From: JANLUX01 sp031409815
Lineage (GTDB): Bacteria > Bacteroidota > Bacteroidia > AKYH767-A > OLB10
NCBI GenBank assembly: GCA_031409815.1
Contig: JANNXV010000121.1
Coordinates: forward strand, 1-18,658
Direction: 5' to 3'
DNA length: 18,658 nucleotides
The notes beneath the pieces were generated by a model. It worked only from the letters and a program-made list of their open reading frames with translations. It had not been told where the DNA came from and did not search any database. A program made the translations under genes and the position numbers. Shown piece by piece: positions 5,445 through 13,811 of this stretch (its first letter is position 1; each line of letters begins with the position of its first letter).

Positions 5445-8144
5445 ATGAAAAGAGTAGTTAGCTCGTCACTTATTTCTGTATTTATAATAATTGCTGTTGC
5501 AGCCGGCATCATTTACTATCAAAAATACAGTGCTAAAGGGGCCAGTGCTTTCGATTGTATACCTGCTGATGCCTCATTTATTATTTCAAGTAAGCATGCT
5601 TCAACTACCATCAAACAAATTACCAGAACTGCTTACTGGAAAGATCTCAACGAAACCGATTATTTCAAAAGAGTCACCCTTCAATTGCTATTCTTCGACT
5701 CAGCATCGGTTGCCAACCAAACGCTGCACGAAGCCCTGTCAAATCACGAATTATTTCTTTCTTTTCATGTAACAGCGGCAACTGATTTTGACATTTTATT
5801 TCTGTCGGAAAACTTCACTTCTTCACAAGCAAAAACATTGATTCAATTACTTTCAGATGGCAACCCAACCGTTCGAAACTATAACGGCACCGATATACAG
5901 GAATTAAACACCTCCTTTGGCCTATTTAGTTTTACTGTTATTCGTGGCGTGTTTGCAGGCAGCTTTAGTCCTTTTTTGGTGGAAGATGCCATTCGTCAAC
6001 AACGATCAACCAATAAGCTTAAAGACTTAGCCGAAGCAATGGCAAAAAAAAAGAATGACGATCCGGTCATCATCATCAATCATAAAAAACTACCCGCCTG
6101 GATTAGTATTTTCTTAAATGAATCTCGTAAAGATAAAATTAGCCGACTTGGAGCTTTTGCCGATTATAGCGCCTATGCAATATCCATACTTGAAAATGAA
6201 ATTGATTTAGTAGGAACTACTGTAGCCGACACCACTAACTATCTAAATATGATGACCGCACAACAATCGGTTAATTTATCATTTAAGAAAGTGTTGCCTT
6301 CAAAAACTGCAGCATTTGTGTGGCATGGTGTAAGCAATTGGGACACGTATTTACCTGCACTTAAAAATTATTTTAAAGCCAATGCAATGCAATCCATTTC
6401 ATCCAATCATATTAGTGAAATTGAAAAGCAAACACATATTAGTATTGAATCGCAATGGCTGTATTGGTTGGGCAATGAATATGCATTGGTAGTAACCGAG
6501 CCTGCAAGTACCAATTACGACAACACCTGTTATGCCGTGTTTAAAGCAACTGAAATTTCGAAAGCACTGACTGCATTGGGCCGACTGGCGGAGAAAGCAA
6601 ATGTTGCCAGCGGCAATAAACAACAAAACGAAGAACAATATAATGGACATGTAATTCGCTATCTTGATTTGCCGGGTTTATTGCCTGCTCTGTTTGGTGG
6701 CTTGTTTAATCGCATCAACCGCTTCTATTATACAGATATGGAAGGTTATATTATTGTTGCAAACCAGCCCTCAGCTCTTCGTTCCCTTATCAACGATAAT
6801 GCAACCGGAAATATGGTTGCCAATGATGCAGCGTTTACAGCACTTTTAAATAAAATTCCATCACAAAGTAATTTCTGCTTTTATAGCAACATAAGTGCTT
6901 CTACTTATCTACTGCGTTCCATTGCATCACAAAGCACCATGGAATTTATTGAACAGAACAAAAAAACATGGAGCCGTTGCGATGCTTTAATGTACTCAGC
7001 CAAAACATTACCTGATCGAACTTTTAAAACCGAAGCATTTTTTCATTACAAATCATCCGAATCAAAAGGTGTACATCAACTCTGGAGTTGCGCGTTAGAT
7101 ACCACCATTTCCACTGCGCCTCATTTTATTGGCGACAGTTCGCAAGTTATTCAACTACTAGTTCAGGATAATAATAATACAGTTTACAAGATTAACAACA
7201 GTGGAGCTATTGATTGGAAAAAAAATCTAGACTCACAAGTGTTGAGCCGATATCATTTAGTTGACCCACATCGCAACGGGCAACCGTGTTATCTTTTTAA
7301 TACCCGTTCATTTATTTATATGTTAGATGCATCGGGTAATAATTGTGCAGGGTTCCCGATTCGTTTGCCAAAGATGGCAACCAATGCTGTTTCACTGGTT
7401 GATTATTATGGCAATGGCGACTACAGGATTTTTGTTGCATGTGGCAATATGAGTGTTTATGGATGGCTGCTCAACGGCAAATCATTAGGAGGCTGGTATT
7501 TCAAAAAAACGCAACAAGCTGTAAATGATTCATTGCAATACTTCCGTTTTGGCAACAACGACTTTTTGGTGATGACCGATACCGATTTCAATTTTTATGT
7601 ATTGAACAAAATGGGACAGCATCAACAAAAAGGAAGACTAATTTCAAAGAAACCCGGAACTTGTTTTTACAAAGTGTTTTCAAAAGATTCAGATTTTCAA
7701 TTAATGATGATGGATACTTCAGGAGCCATTTCCCTTGTGCAAGAAAATACTGTTACCAATTTACTTACTTCAGCTCAAACCACCACACCACTAACATGGT
7801 TGCCACTTGATGCAAATGCCGACAATCAAGATGATTTTGTTTTACTTGGTGAACAGGAATTGAAAATAGTAAGTGACGACAATCTGGTTTTAGCTTCGCA
7901 TCTATTTACAGAGAAAATGTCGGCTTGGTTGCAACCATTTACTTTAATGGATGGAAAAACACGCTTAGGTGTTTATTCTGCTCAGGCAGGCAACATTTAT
8001 TTATTAGAGAAAAACGGTTCAGTAATGAAAGGTTTTCCTGTTAGTGGCTCAACATCTTTTGATGTAATAAATTCAGTAAAAGATAACCGCGACTATTTAA
8101 TTACAGGTTCGGGCAACAATGTTTATTTGTACGGAATTAATTAG
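5445..8144 (+). CDS. Membrane-anchored DUF3352-like protein with propeller-like C-terminus
   Basis: The 899-residue product has one N-terminal membrane segment (residues about 6-25, SSLISVFIIIAVAAGIIYYQ) preceded by basic MKR, with no clear cleavage site. It is therefore probably anchored in the inner membrane with the bulk outside the cytoplasm. Residues about 30-560 open with 'FDCIPADASFIISS', similar to the start of DUF3352-type proteins found widely in Bacteroidota, and contain repeated strand/helix units. From about residue 560 the sequence becomes a propeller-like repeat: QLLVQDNNNTVYKINNSGAI, FIYMLDASGNNCAGFPI, FRIFVACGNMSVYGW-like units and a final DYLITGSGNNVYLYGI. This resembles PQQ/WD-type blades in which G.....Y.....G alternates. 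No catalytic motif is recognised. The function is unknown; cell-envelope monitoring or binding is only a guess. It appears to be transcribed alone, convergent with speA. Confidence 0.7.
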   Translation: MKRVVSSSLISVFIIIAVAAGIIYYQKYSAKGASAFDCIPADASFIISSKHASTTIKQITRTAYWKDLNETDYFKRVTLQLLFFDSASVANQTLHEALSNHELFLSFHVTAATDFDILFLSENFTSSQAKTLIQLLSDGNPTVRNYNGTDIQELNTSFGLFSFTVIRGVFAGSFSPFLVEDAIRQQRSTNKLKDLAEAMAKKKNDDPVIIINHKKLPAWISIFLNESRKDKISRLGAFADYSAYAISILENEIDLVGTTVADTTNYLNMMTAQQSVNLSFKKVLPSKTAAFVWHGVSNWDTYLPALKNYFKANAMQSISSNHISEIEKQTHISIESQWLYWLGNEYALVVTEPASTNYDNTCYAVFKATEISKALTALGRLAEKANVASGNKQQNEEQYNGHVIRYLDLPGLLPALFGGLFNRINRFYYTDMEGYIIVANQPSALRSLINDNATGNMVANDAAFTALLNKIPSQSNFCFYSNISASTYLLRSIASQSTMEFIEQNKKTWSRCDALMYSAKTLPDRTFKTEAFFHYKSSESKGVHQLWSCALDTTISTAPHFIGDSSQVIQLLVQDNNNTVYKINNSGAIDWKKNLDSQVLSRYHLVDPHRNGQPCYLFNTRSFIYMLDASGNNCAGFPIRLPKMATNAVSLVDYYGNGDYRIFVACGNMSVYGWLLNGKSLGGWYFKKTQQAVNDSLQYFRFGNNDFLVMTDTDFNFYVLNKMGQHQQKGRLISKKPGTCFYKVFSKDSDFQLMMMDTSGAISLVQENTVTNLLTSAQTTTPLTWLPLDANADNQDDFVLLGEQELKIVSDDNLVLASHLFTEKMSAWLQPFTLMDGKTRLGVYSAQAGNIYLLEKNGSVMKGFPVSGSTSFDVINSVKDNRDYLITGSGNNVYLYGIN

Positions 8145-8242
8145 CCGTAAATAGAAGTAAAAAACTCACCTAATTAATTTTTTCTAATCGGTGATGACGA
8201 TTAAAGTACCAACATCAAATCAGCAGGCATAATCAAAATAAA

Positions 8243-8264
8243 TAATAAGTAGTACTATTTATTA
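8243..8264. other. 22-nt near-perfect palindrome between convergent genes
   Basis: The sequence TAATAAGTAGTACTATTTATTA differs from a perfect inverted repeat by one pair, and its last three bases are the stop codon of the minus-strand speA gene. It lies between two convergent genes. It lacks a GC-rich stem and a T-run, so a bidirectional terminator function is possible but weakly supported. Confidence 0.3.
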
Positions 8265-9653
8265 GTACCCCAATATCTTCATCATATTCTTGGCACTTTG
8301 CTCTTTTGCAAAAAGACGAGCAGTGTATTCACCATCTTCATCCCTATCAATTAATACATGCTTTGGTGCCGGTATCAAACAATGTTGAATACCTCCATAT
8401 CCACCCAAACTTTCCTGATAAGCACCGGTATGAAAAAAACCAAGGTATTGTTGTTCTCCATTATTTGGTTTTGGTAAAAAAACGCGATTTCTAATACTTT
8501 CCATTATATAATAGTCATCACTATCGCAGGTCAATCCTCCAAGATTCACTCTTTGATACTCATGATCCCAATTATTTATTGCCAACAAAATAAATCGTTG
8601 TTTAATTCCCCATGTATCAGGCAAGGTGGTGATAAAACTACTGTCTATCATGTGCCAAAGCTCATTGTCATTCTGTTGCTTCTTGCCAACAATACTTAAC
8701 AACATGGCTCCACTCTCACCTACCGTAAAACTGCCAAACTCAGTAAAAATATTGGGCTCATTTACCTCTTTCTGTTCACAGGTTGATTTTATTTGACGAA
8801 TAATTTCATCAGCCATGTATTGATAATCATAACTAAAATCGAGCTTTGTTCGAATAGGAAAACCACCTCCAATATCCAGATGCTCCAAAACAGAGCACTG
8901 CTTTTTCAAATCACAATACAGGTTAATATTCTTATTTAATTCACTCCAGTAATAGGCCGTATCCTTTACACCGGTATTAATAAAGAAGTGAAGCATTTTT
9001 AACTCTACATTTTTATTAGGCTTAATATTTTCATGATAATATTCTATAATCTGATTGTATCGAATGCCAAGACGAGAGGTGTAAAACTCAGCATTAGGTT
9101 CTTCTTCAGCAGCAATACGTATTCCTACCTGAATTTTTTTTTGATAGCGTGAAGTGTACTCTTCCAATTCCAATTTACTATCTAAAATTGGAATTAAGTT
9201 GGTAAATCCTTCTTTCCATAAGTCAACTATACCTGTAATATAATTCTCCCGCTTAAAGCCATTGCAGATGATGTATTTCTCCTTATCGATTAATCCATCA
9301 GCATATAATTGCTTAATAATATTGATGTCGAAGGCCGAACTAGTTTCCAGATGTATATCATTTTTTAAAGCCTCCTTTAAAACAAATTCAAAATGTGAAC
9401 TTTTTGTGCAATATGCGTACTTGTAATTGCCCTTGTAATCTTCCTTAGCCATTGCCACATTAAATATCCGCGTAGCTTTTTGAATCTGCGAACTAATTTT
9501 AGGCAAATAGGTAATCTTTAACGGAGTTCCATATTGTTCAATAATATCCATTAACGGTACACCGTGAAAATGTAAAGAGTTGTCAATTACTTCAAACCCT
9601 TCTTGTGGAAATTCAAATGTTTGTTCAATCAAATCGGTGTACCTGTTCTTCAT
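8262..9653 (-). CDS. speA: Biosynthetic arginine decarboxylase, Bacteroidota type
   Basis: This cytoplasmic PLP enzyme converts arginine to agmatine and CO2, the first step of polyamine synthesis from arginine. The 463-residue product is an alanine-racemase-fold (fold III) decarboxylase, shorter than the about 630-residue enterobacterial SpeA but of the normal size for the Bacteroidota form. Visible elements: YCTKSSHFEFVLKEAL with the probable PLP lysine K84, HLETSSAFDI at 101-110, GIRIAAEEEP near 177-186, LDIGGGFPIR with the phosphate-binding GGG at 262-264, FTEFGSFTVGES with E305, LTCDSDDYY with the conserved cysteine C376 and acidic pair, and the late GAYQ (Y412). No key residue is missing. 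It is transcribed divergently from an arginase-family gene across 195 bp. The ATG at 9653 gives the standard N-terminus (YTDLIEQTFEFPQ). Confidence 0.93.
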   Translation of the reverse strand: MKNRYTDLIEQTFEFPQEGFEVIDNSLHFHGVPLMDIIEQYGTPLKITYLPKISSQIQKATRIFNVAMAKEDYKGNYKYAYCTKSSHFEFVLKEALKNDIHLETSSAFDINIIKQLYADGLIDKEKYIICNGFKRENYITGIVDLWKEGFTNLIPILDSKLELEEYTSRYQKKIQVGIRIAAEEEPNAEFYTSRLGIRYNQIIEYYHENIKPNKNVELKMLHFFINTGVKDTAYYWSELNKNINLYCDLKKQCSVLEHLDIGGGFPIRTKLDFSYDYQYMADEIIRQIKSTCEQKEVNEPNIFTEFGSFTVGESGAMLLSIVGKKQQNDNELWHMIDSSFITTLPDTWGIKQRFILLAINNWDHEYQRVNLGGLTCDSDDYYIMESIRNRVFLPKPNNGEQQYLGFFHTGAYQESLGGYGGIQHCLIPAPKHVLIDRDEDGEYTARLFAKEQSAKNMMKILGY

Positions 9654-9765
9654 TTTGTGCTATCTAAGTGAGTTACTTTAATAATTTTGCGTAAAAGTAA
9701 GTAAGTCGGATAAAACTAAATGTGGTTAGTAAAGTTAAATTTTTAGAGAATTTTAATATAAAGTC

Positions 9766-9796
9766 ATTGAAAATCTCTTTTAGGCATTCATATTTG
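9766..9796 (+). promoter_or_regulatory. Candidate Bacteroidota -33/-7 promoter for the arginase gene
   Basis: ATTG (9766-9769) and CATATTTG (9789-9796) are separated by 19 nt. The downstream box matches the Bacteroidota primary sigma -7 consensus TAnnTTTG at all but the first fixed position, and TTG is the -33 core. It lies 52 nt before the ATG at 9849. In such AT-rich DNA partial matches occur by chance, so this is tentative. Confidence 0.35.
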
Positions 9797-9848
9797 TAAA
9801 TTCGTCCTGAATCAGGAAAGTTTTATTTTTAAAGAACAAATACTAAGT

Positions 9849-10793
9849 ATGCTAAAGAAAATTAAGTTTATTGAAGTAAAATCGGAAATTGGTGCCGGCA
9901 CCAGAGGAGCAAGTTTGGGCCCGGACGCAATAAAAATTGCCGCTTTAGATTATGGCAGCTCCCTATTTAATAAAATTCCATCTGTTGAAATTAAAGTGGA
10001 AAACAACCTCCTTTTTGAATCGGGTGGCAGCCTTTATGCGAAAAGGCTAAGAGGAATTCTTAACATTTATGAAAGATTAAGCAAGACAATAGGCGATGTT
10101 TTAAAGGCAAAAGAGTTTCCAATAGTGCTTGCAGGAGACCATAGTACAGCAGGCGGGACTATTGCTGGAATCAGAATGGCGTACCCTAAACAACGTTTAG
10201 GAGTTATATGGATTGATGCACATGCGGACCTTCATTCTCCATATACAACCCCAACAGGTAACGTACATGGAATGCCTCTTTCTGGCGCATTAAACGAGGA
10301 TAATATTGCCAATCGAATGAATAAGCCGGATAAAGACACCATAGATCTTTGGACAAAACTCAAAAAATTAGGAGGAATTGCTCCTAAAATTAATTGGAGC
10401 GACCTGGTTTTTATTTCAATGCGCGATGTTGAACCTGAAGAAACATTTCTAATTAAAAAGAATAAAGTAAGAGTTTTCACTACAAATGATGTAAAGCGCA
10501 ATGGTGTTGAAAAGATAGCTCGAGATGCATTAGCTCATCTTAACAATTGTCAACTTATTTATGTCTCATTCGATGTTGATAGTATGGATTCATCCATTTC
10601 AAAAGGAACCGGAACTCCGGTAAGAAATGGAATTACTGAAAAAGAAGCCGGCAGCCTTTGTGTACGATTAATTCAAAACGAAAAAGTTTGCTGCTTTGAA
10701 ATAGCGGAAGTTAATCCCACACTTGACAAAGAAAATCTGATGGCTGAAAATACATTTGAGATACTTCAACGTGTAGTAAGTCAGATTTCTTAA
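9849..10793 (+). CDS. Arginase-family ureohydrolase
   Basis: A binuclear manganese ureohydrolase, most likely arginase (arginine to ornithine plus urea; rocF-like). In the 314-residue product the metal ligands are all present: GDHS (H98), DAHAD (D123, H125, D127) and SFDVDSMD (D242, D244), plus the late EVNP glutamate E287. The block TPTGNVHGMPL (residues 134-144) corresponds to the arginase SGNxHG substrate loop and argues for arginase over agmatinase. Two positions that bind the amino-acid carboxylate in mammalian arginase differ by alignment: H129 in place of Asn130 and T136 in place of Ser137. After the DVDxxD motif the usual proline is Ser (MDSSISKGTGTPV), which I believe is normal in this Bacteroidota subgroup. 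It is divergent from arginine decarboxylase and is followed after 44 bp by argS. An agmatinase role for handling the SpeA product cannot be excluded. Confidence 0.87.
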   Translation: MLKKIKFIEVKSEIGAGTRGASLGPDAIKIAALDYGSSLFNKIPSVEIKVENNLLFESGGSLYAKRLRGILNIYERLSKTIGDVLKAKEFPIVLAGDHSTAGGTIAGIRMAYPKQRLGVIWIDAHADLHSPYTTPTGNVHGMPLSGALNEDNIANRMNKPDKDTIDLWTKLKKLGGIAPKINWSDLVFISMRDVEPEETFLIKKNKVRVFTTNDVKRNGVEKIARDALAHLNNCQLIYVSFDVDSMDSSISKGTGTPVRNGITEKEAGSLCVRLIQNEKVCCFEIAEVNPTLDKENLMAENTFEILQRVVSQIS

Positions 10794-10837
10794 TTAGTTA
10801 TTTCTACCATCAATCATTATTCAATCGCAATAAATTA

Positions 10838-12646
10838 ATGCTATTTATAACAGAAATAAAAAATGGTGTTGCAGACGCACTACTAAATCGTTTCAAAATT
10901 AAAATTGATTACGATCAGATTATTTTGCAGCCAACCAGAAAGGATTTTGAAGGCGATATTACGGTGGTGCTTTTCAATCTGGCTAAAACAGCTTCAACTT
11001 CTCCCGAAAATCTGGGAAATGAAATCGGTGAATTTTTGACAGAGCATTGCGCGGCAGTAGATCGATACAATGTGGTTAAAGGATTTTTGAATGTGGTGGT
11101 AACTAACAAGGCTTGGTTAAATATTTTTTATGAAGAAAGTGGTGATGAGCATTTCGGGAAAGTTAAACTTGACAACCCGCAAGCAAATGCGCCTGTAATG
11201 GTGGAATATTCCTCTCCTAATACTAACAAACCGCTTCATCTGGGACACACTCGTACAATCCTAATAGGTCATTCCATTTCTGAAATACTCAAAGCAGCTG
11301 GACACAAAGTAATTAAAGTATGTTTGGTTAATGACCGAGGTATTCACATCTGCAAATCAATGCTTGCCTGGCAAAAATTAGCCAATGGATCAACACCAGA
11401 ATCAACCGGTATTAAAGGAGATCATTTTGTTGGCAAATACTATGTTGAATTTGATAAGCTTTACAAAGAGGAAATTGCTCAACTTATTCAGCAAGGTTTA
11501 AGCGAAGATGAGGCAAAGAAAAAAGCTCCTTCGATTTTAGAAGCACAACAAATGCTTTTAAAATGGGAAGCTAACGACCCTGAAACAATTCAGCTTTGGC
11601 AAACCATGAACAGTTGGGTTTATGCCGGTTTTGCCGAAAGCTATAATTTGATTGGTGTTAGTTTCGACAAACTGGATTACGAATCACAAACTTATATTCT
11701 TGGTAAGCAAATTGTTGATCAAGGATTGAAGAAAGGAGTATTTTACCAAAAGGAAGATGGCTCGGTATGGGTTGATCTTACTGAAGAAGGGTTAGATCAA
11801 AAACTTTTATTGCGAGCAGATGGAACTTCTGTATATATAACACAGGATTTAGGAACCATGCAACAGCGCTATAAAGAATCGCCCTTTTCTTCGTTAATTT
11901 ATGTGGTAGGTAACGAACAGGAATACCATTTCAAAGTTTTAAGAGCGATTGCAAAAAAATTAAGTATCCCCTATTGGGAAAACCTTTTTCACCTCTCCTA
12001 TGGAATGATTGATTTACCGAGTGGTAAAATGAAATCACGAGAAGGAACTGTTGTTGATGCAGATGAGTTAATAAGTGAGATGATTAGTGAGGCCAAAAGG
12101 ATTACAAAAGAATTGGGTAAAATTGACGACTTTGAATCAGCAGAAGCTGAAGCATTGTATAAAACCATCGCTTTAGGAGCGCTTAAATATTTTATTCTAA
12201 AGGTGGACCCTGAAAAACGCATGTTGTTTAACCCGTCTGAATCAATTGATTTCAATGGTAACACCGGACCTTTTATCCAATACACCTATGCTCGAATACG
12301 TTCAGTACTGCGTAAAGCCAATCAAATTGCATCTTTAAAAATTTATCCTCAATTCGACACACACACTTATCTTAAACTTTTAGCTAAAGAAAAGGATTTA
12401 ATAAAAGTGATATTGGAATATCCGGGAGTTGTAGATCTGGCATCAGAGAAACTCAGCCCATCAATTATTGCTAATCATATTTATGAATTAGCAAAAACAT
12501 TTAACCAGTTTTATCACGAACATTCAGTGATTGACGAATCACAAATTGACACTAGTTTATTCCGATTGAGTATTGCAAATCAAACAGCAAGAGTAATCAA
12601 AGCAGGAATGCTTTTATTAGGAATTGAAGTTCCTGAAAGAATGTAA
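10838..12646 (+). CDS. argS: Arginyl-tRNA synthetase
   Basis: This class Ia synthetase attaches arginine to tRNA-Arg in the cytoplasm. The 602-residue product has, in order: an N-terminal Add-1-type domain (about residues 1-95, with KDFEGDITVVLF); the catalytic domain beginning VEYSSPNTNKPLHLGHTRT, where HLGH (134-137) is the HIGH motif; a conserved VNDRGIHICKSMLAWQK block; WVYAGFAESYNLIGVSFDKLDYES; LRADGTSVYITQDLGT; VVGNEQEYHFKVLRAI; the KMSKS-equivalent GKMKSREG (396-403); and a helical anticodon-binding domain containing GNTGPFIQYTYARIRSVLRK and the terminal TARVIKAGMLLLGIEVPERM. It appears complete. It lies 44 bp after the arginase-family gene and 36 bp before a YiiX-like gene, so a shared transcript is plausible. 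Confidence 0.97.
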   Translation: MLFITEIKNGVADALLNRFKIKIDYDQIILQPTRKDFEGDITVVLFNLAKTASTSPENLGNEIGEFLTEHCAAVDRYNVVKGFLNVVVTNKAWLNIFYEESGDEHFGKVKLDNPQANAPVMVEYSSPNTNKPLHLGHTRTILIGHSISEILKAAGHKVIKVCLVNDRGIHICKSMLAWQKLANGSTPESTGIKGDHFVGKYYVEFDKLYKEEIAQLIQQGLSEDEAKKKAPSILEAQQMLLKWEANDPETIQLWQTMNSWVYAGFAESYNLIGVSFDKLDYESQTYILGKQIVDQGLKKGVFYQKEDGSVWVDLTEEGLDQKLLLRADGTSVYITQDLGTMQQRYKESPFSSLIYVVGNEQEYHFKVLRAIAKKLSIPYWENLFHLSYGMIDLPSGKMKSREGTVVDADELISEMISEAKRITKELGKIDDFESAEAEALYKTIALGALKYFILKVDPEKRMLFNPSESIDFNGNTGPFIQYTYARIRSVLRKANQIASLKIYPQFDTHTYLKLLAKEKDLIKVILEYPGVVDLASEKLSPSIIANHIYELAKTFNQFYHEHSVIDESQIDTSLFRLSIANQTARVIKAGMLLLGIEVPERM

Positions 12647-12682
12647 AAGCATTTCCAATTCTTTAACATTATTACAATCAAA

Positions 12683-13351
12683 ATGAAACATTTTTTCTTT
12701 AGAAAATCATTTATAAATCCTAGACTTAAACGTTTTTATTTACTTCTGCTATTATTTATTTTAATCTTCAATTGGTTAATTTACTTTGAGATCTCACAAG
12801 TTTATGCAACAGCTGACGAATCAATAAAAAGCACATTTCCAGAATTAATAAAAATTCAAGAAGGAGATGTCATATTACGAAATGGCAAAGGCTTACTTTC
12901 TTCCATATTCCGCAGCAGCTCTTTGAAGGATCCTTACTATACACATGCTGGTGTGATTCATGAAATGAATAAATCTTGGTTTGTATATCATTATATTGAT
13001 GAAGACTTAAAAAGCGGATTACATATTGAACCTCTATCAAATTTTGTTGACAAGCAATTATGTAGCTCCTTGGCATTATTACGTTACCCACTCAATCCTA
13101 TTGAAAAGATTAGGTTCGATAGTTTAATAATTATTTCCAATAAGCAAGCCATTCCCTTTGACAACGAGTTTAGTTTAACAAGCGACAGTGCCTATTATTG
13201 CACTGAATGGATAGCCAAATTATTGGAAAGATCGACTTTAGATAAAGATTATATTCCGGTTACTTCGGTGGGTCAATACTCCTACATTGCTCCTGACAAT
13301 CTTTATTTGAATGAACATTGCAAATTGATTTATAAATATGAATATCAGTAA
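12683..13351 (+). CDS. YiiX/YebB-like NlpC/P60-superfamily cysteine hydrolase
   Basis: The 222-residue product has a basic N-terminus and one membrane segment (about residues 18-35, FYLLLLLFILIFNWLIYF), so it is probably anchored with the domain outside the cytoplasm. The domain begins IQEGDVILRNGKGLLSSIFR, continues YTHAGVIHE with the putative catalytic histidine H88 and ends with YYCTEWIAKLLE carrying the putative nucleophile C173. The histidine-before-cysteine order is that of the circularly permuted papain-like YiiX/YebB (DUF830-type) group. Members are proposed to hydrolyse amide or ester bonds in lipids or peptides, but the substrate is unknown. A third active-site residue cannot be assigned with certainty; H103 (VYHYID) is a candidate. 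The stop overlaps the start of the following lipoprotein gene by 14 nt, pointing to translational coupling. Confidence 0.8.
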   Translation: MKHFFFRKSFINPRLKRFYLLLLLFILIFNWLIYFEISQVYATADESIKSTFPELIKIQEGDVILRNGKGLLSSIFRSSSLKDPYYTHAGVIHEMNKSWFVYHYIDEDLKSGLHIEPLSNFVDKQLCSSLALLRYPLNPIEKIRFDSLIIISNKQAIPFDNEFSLTSDSAYYCTEWIAKLLERSTLDKDYIPVTSVGQYSYIAPDNLYLNEHCKLIYKYEYQ

Positions 13352-13745
13352 AACATTCTCATTAGCAATTTACTTGCTTATGGCAGGGTTAACTTCTTGC
13401 ACACAAAGTAACTCTCCAAGGCCTGTTGCCGAAAAATTTTTATCAGCACTTCAAAATCGGGACTTTGATGAAGCAAAAAAATTCAGCACGAAAGAAACCG
13501 TGAAATTATTGCAAGTACTCGAACGAATTAGCAGAGAAGACACCACTCAATCGATAATTAATAATAAAATTGAAATTATAAGTGAAGAAATATCAGGTAA
13601 TAAAGCAATCGTATATTTTAAAGAATCGGGCAATGATACAGAGCAAAAACTGTTATTGCGAAAAGTAGAAACAGAAGGTGAATCAGAAAAACAATGGAAA
13701 GTGGTGCTTACCAAAGAAGATGCAAATCTTAACAAAAGAAAATAA
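13338..13745 (+). CDS. Small lipoprotein, DUF4878-like
   Basis: The 135-residue product has a lipoprotein signal peptide: MNISKTFSLAIYLLMAG followed by the lipobox LTSC, with C21 as the lipidated cysteine. The mature part starts PRPVAEKFLSALQNRDFDEA, a helix of the NTF2-like DUF4878 type, and then shows beta strands (IEIISEEISGNKAIVYF, KLLLRKVE, WKVVLTK). The length and order match short DUF4878 lipoproteins of Bacteroidota, whose function is not known. It starts inside the 3' end of the YiiX-like gene (14-nt overlap in another frame), so the two are probably co-translated and may act together at the envelope. Confidence 0.75.
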   Translation: MNISKTFSLAIYLLMAGLTSCTQSNSPRPVAEKFLSALQNRDFDEAKKFSTKETVKLLQVLERISREDTTQSIINNKIEIISEEISGNKAIVYFKESGNDTEQKLLLRKVETEGESEKQWKVVLTKEDANLNKRK

Positions 13746-13811
13746 CATCATTATCTGTTAAATAGTACTTGTTTTTTCTCTTCAAATAATAACATTACTA
13801 ATTAATAGATA

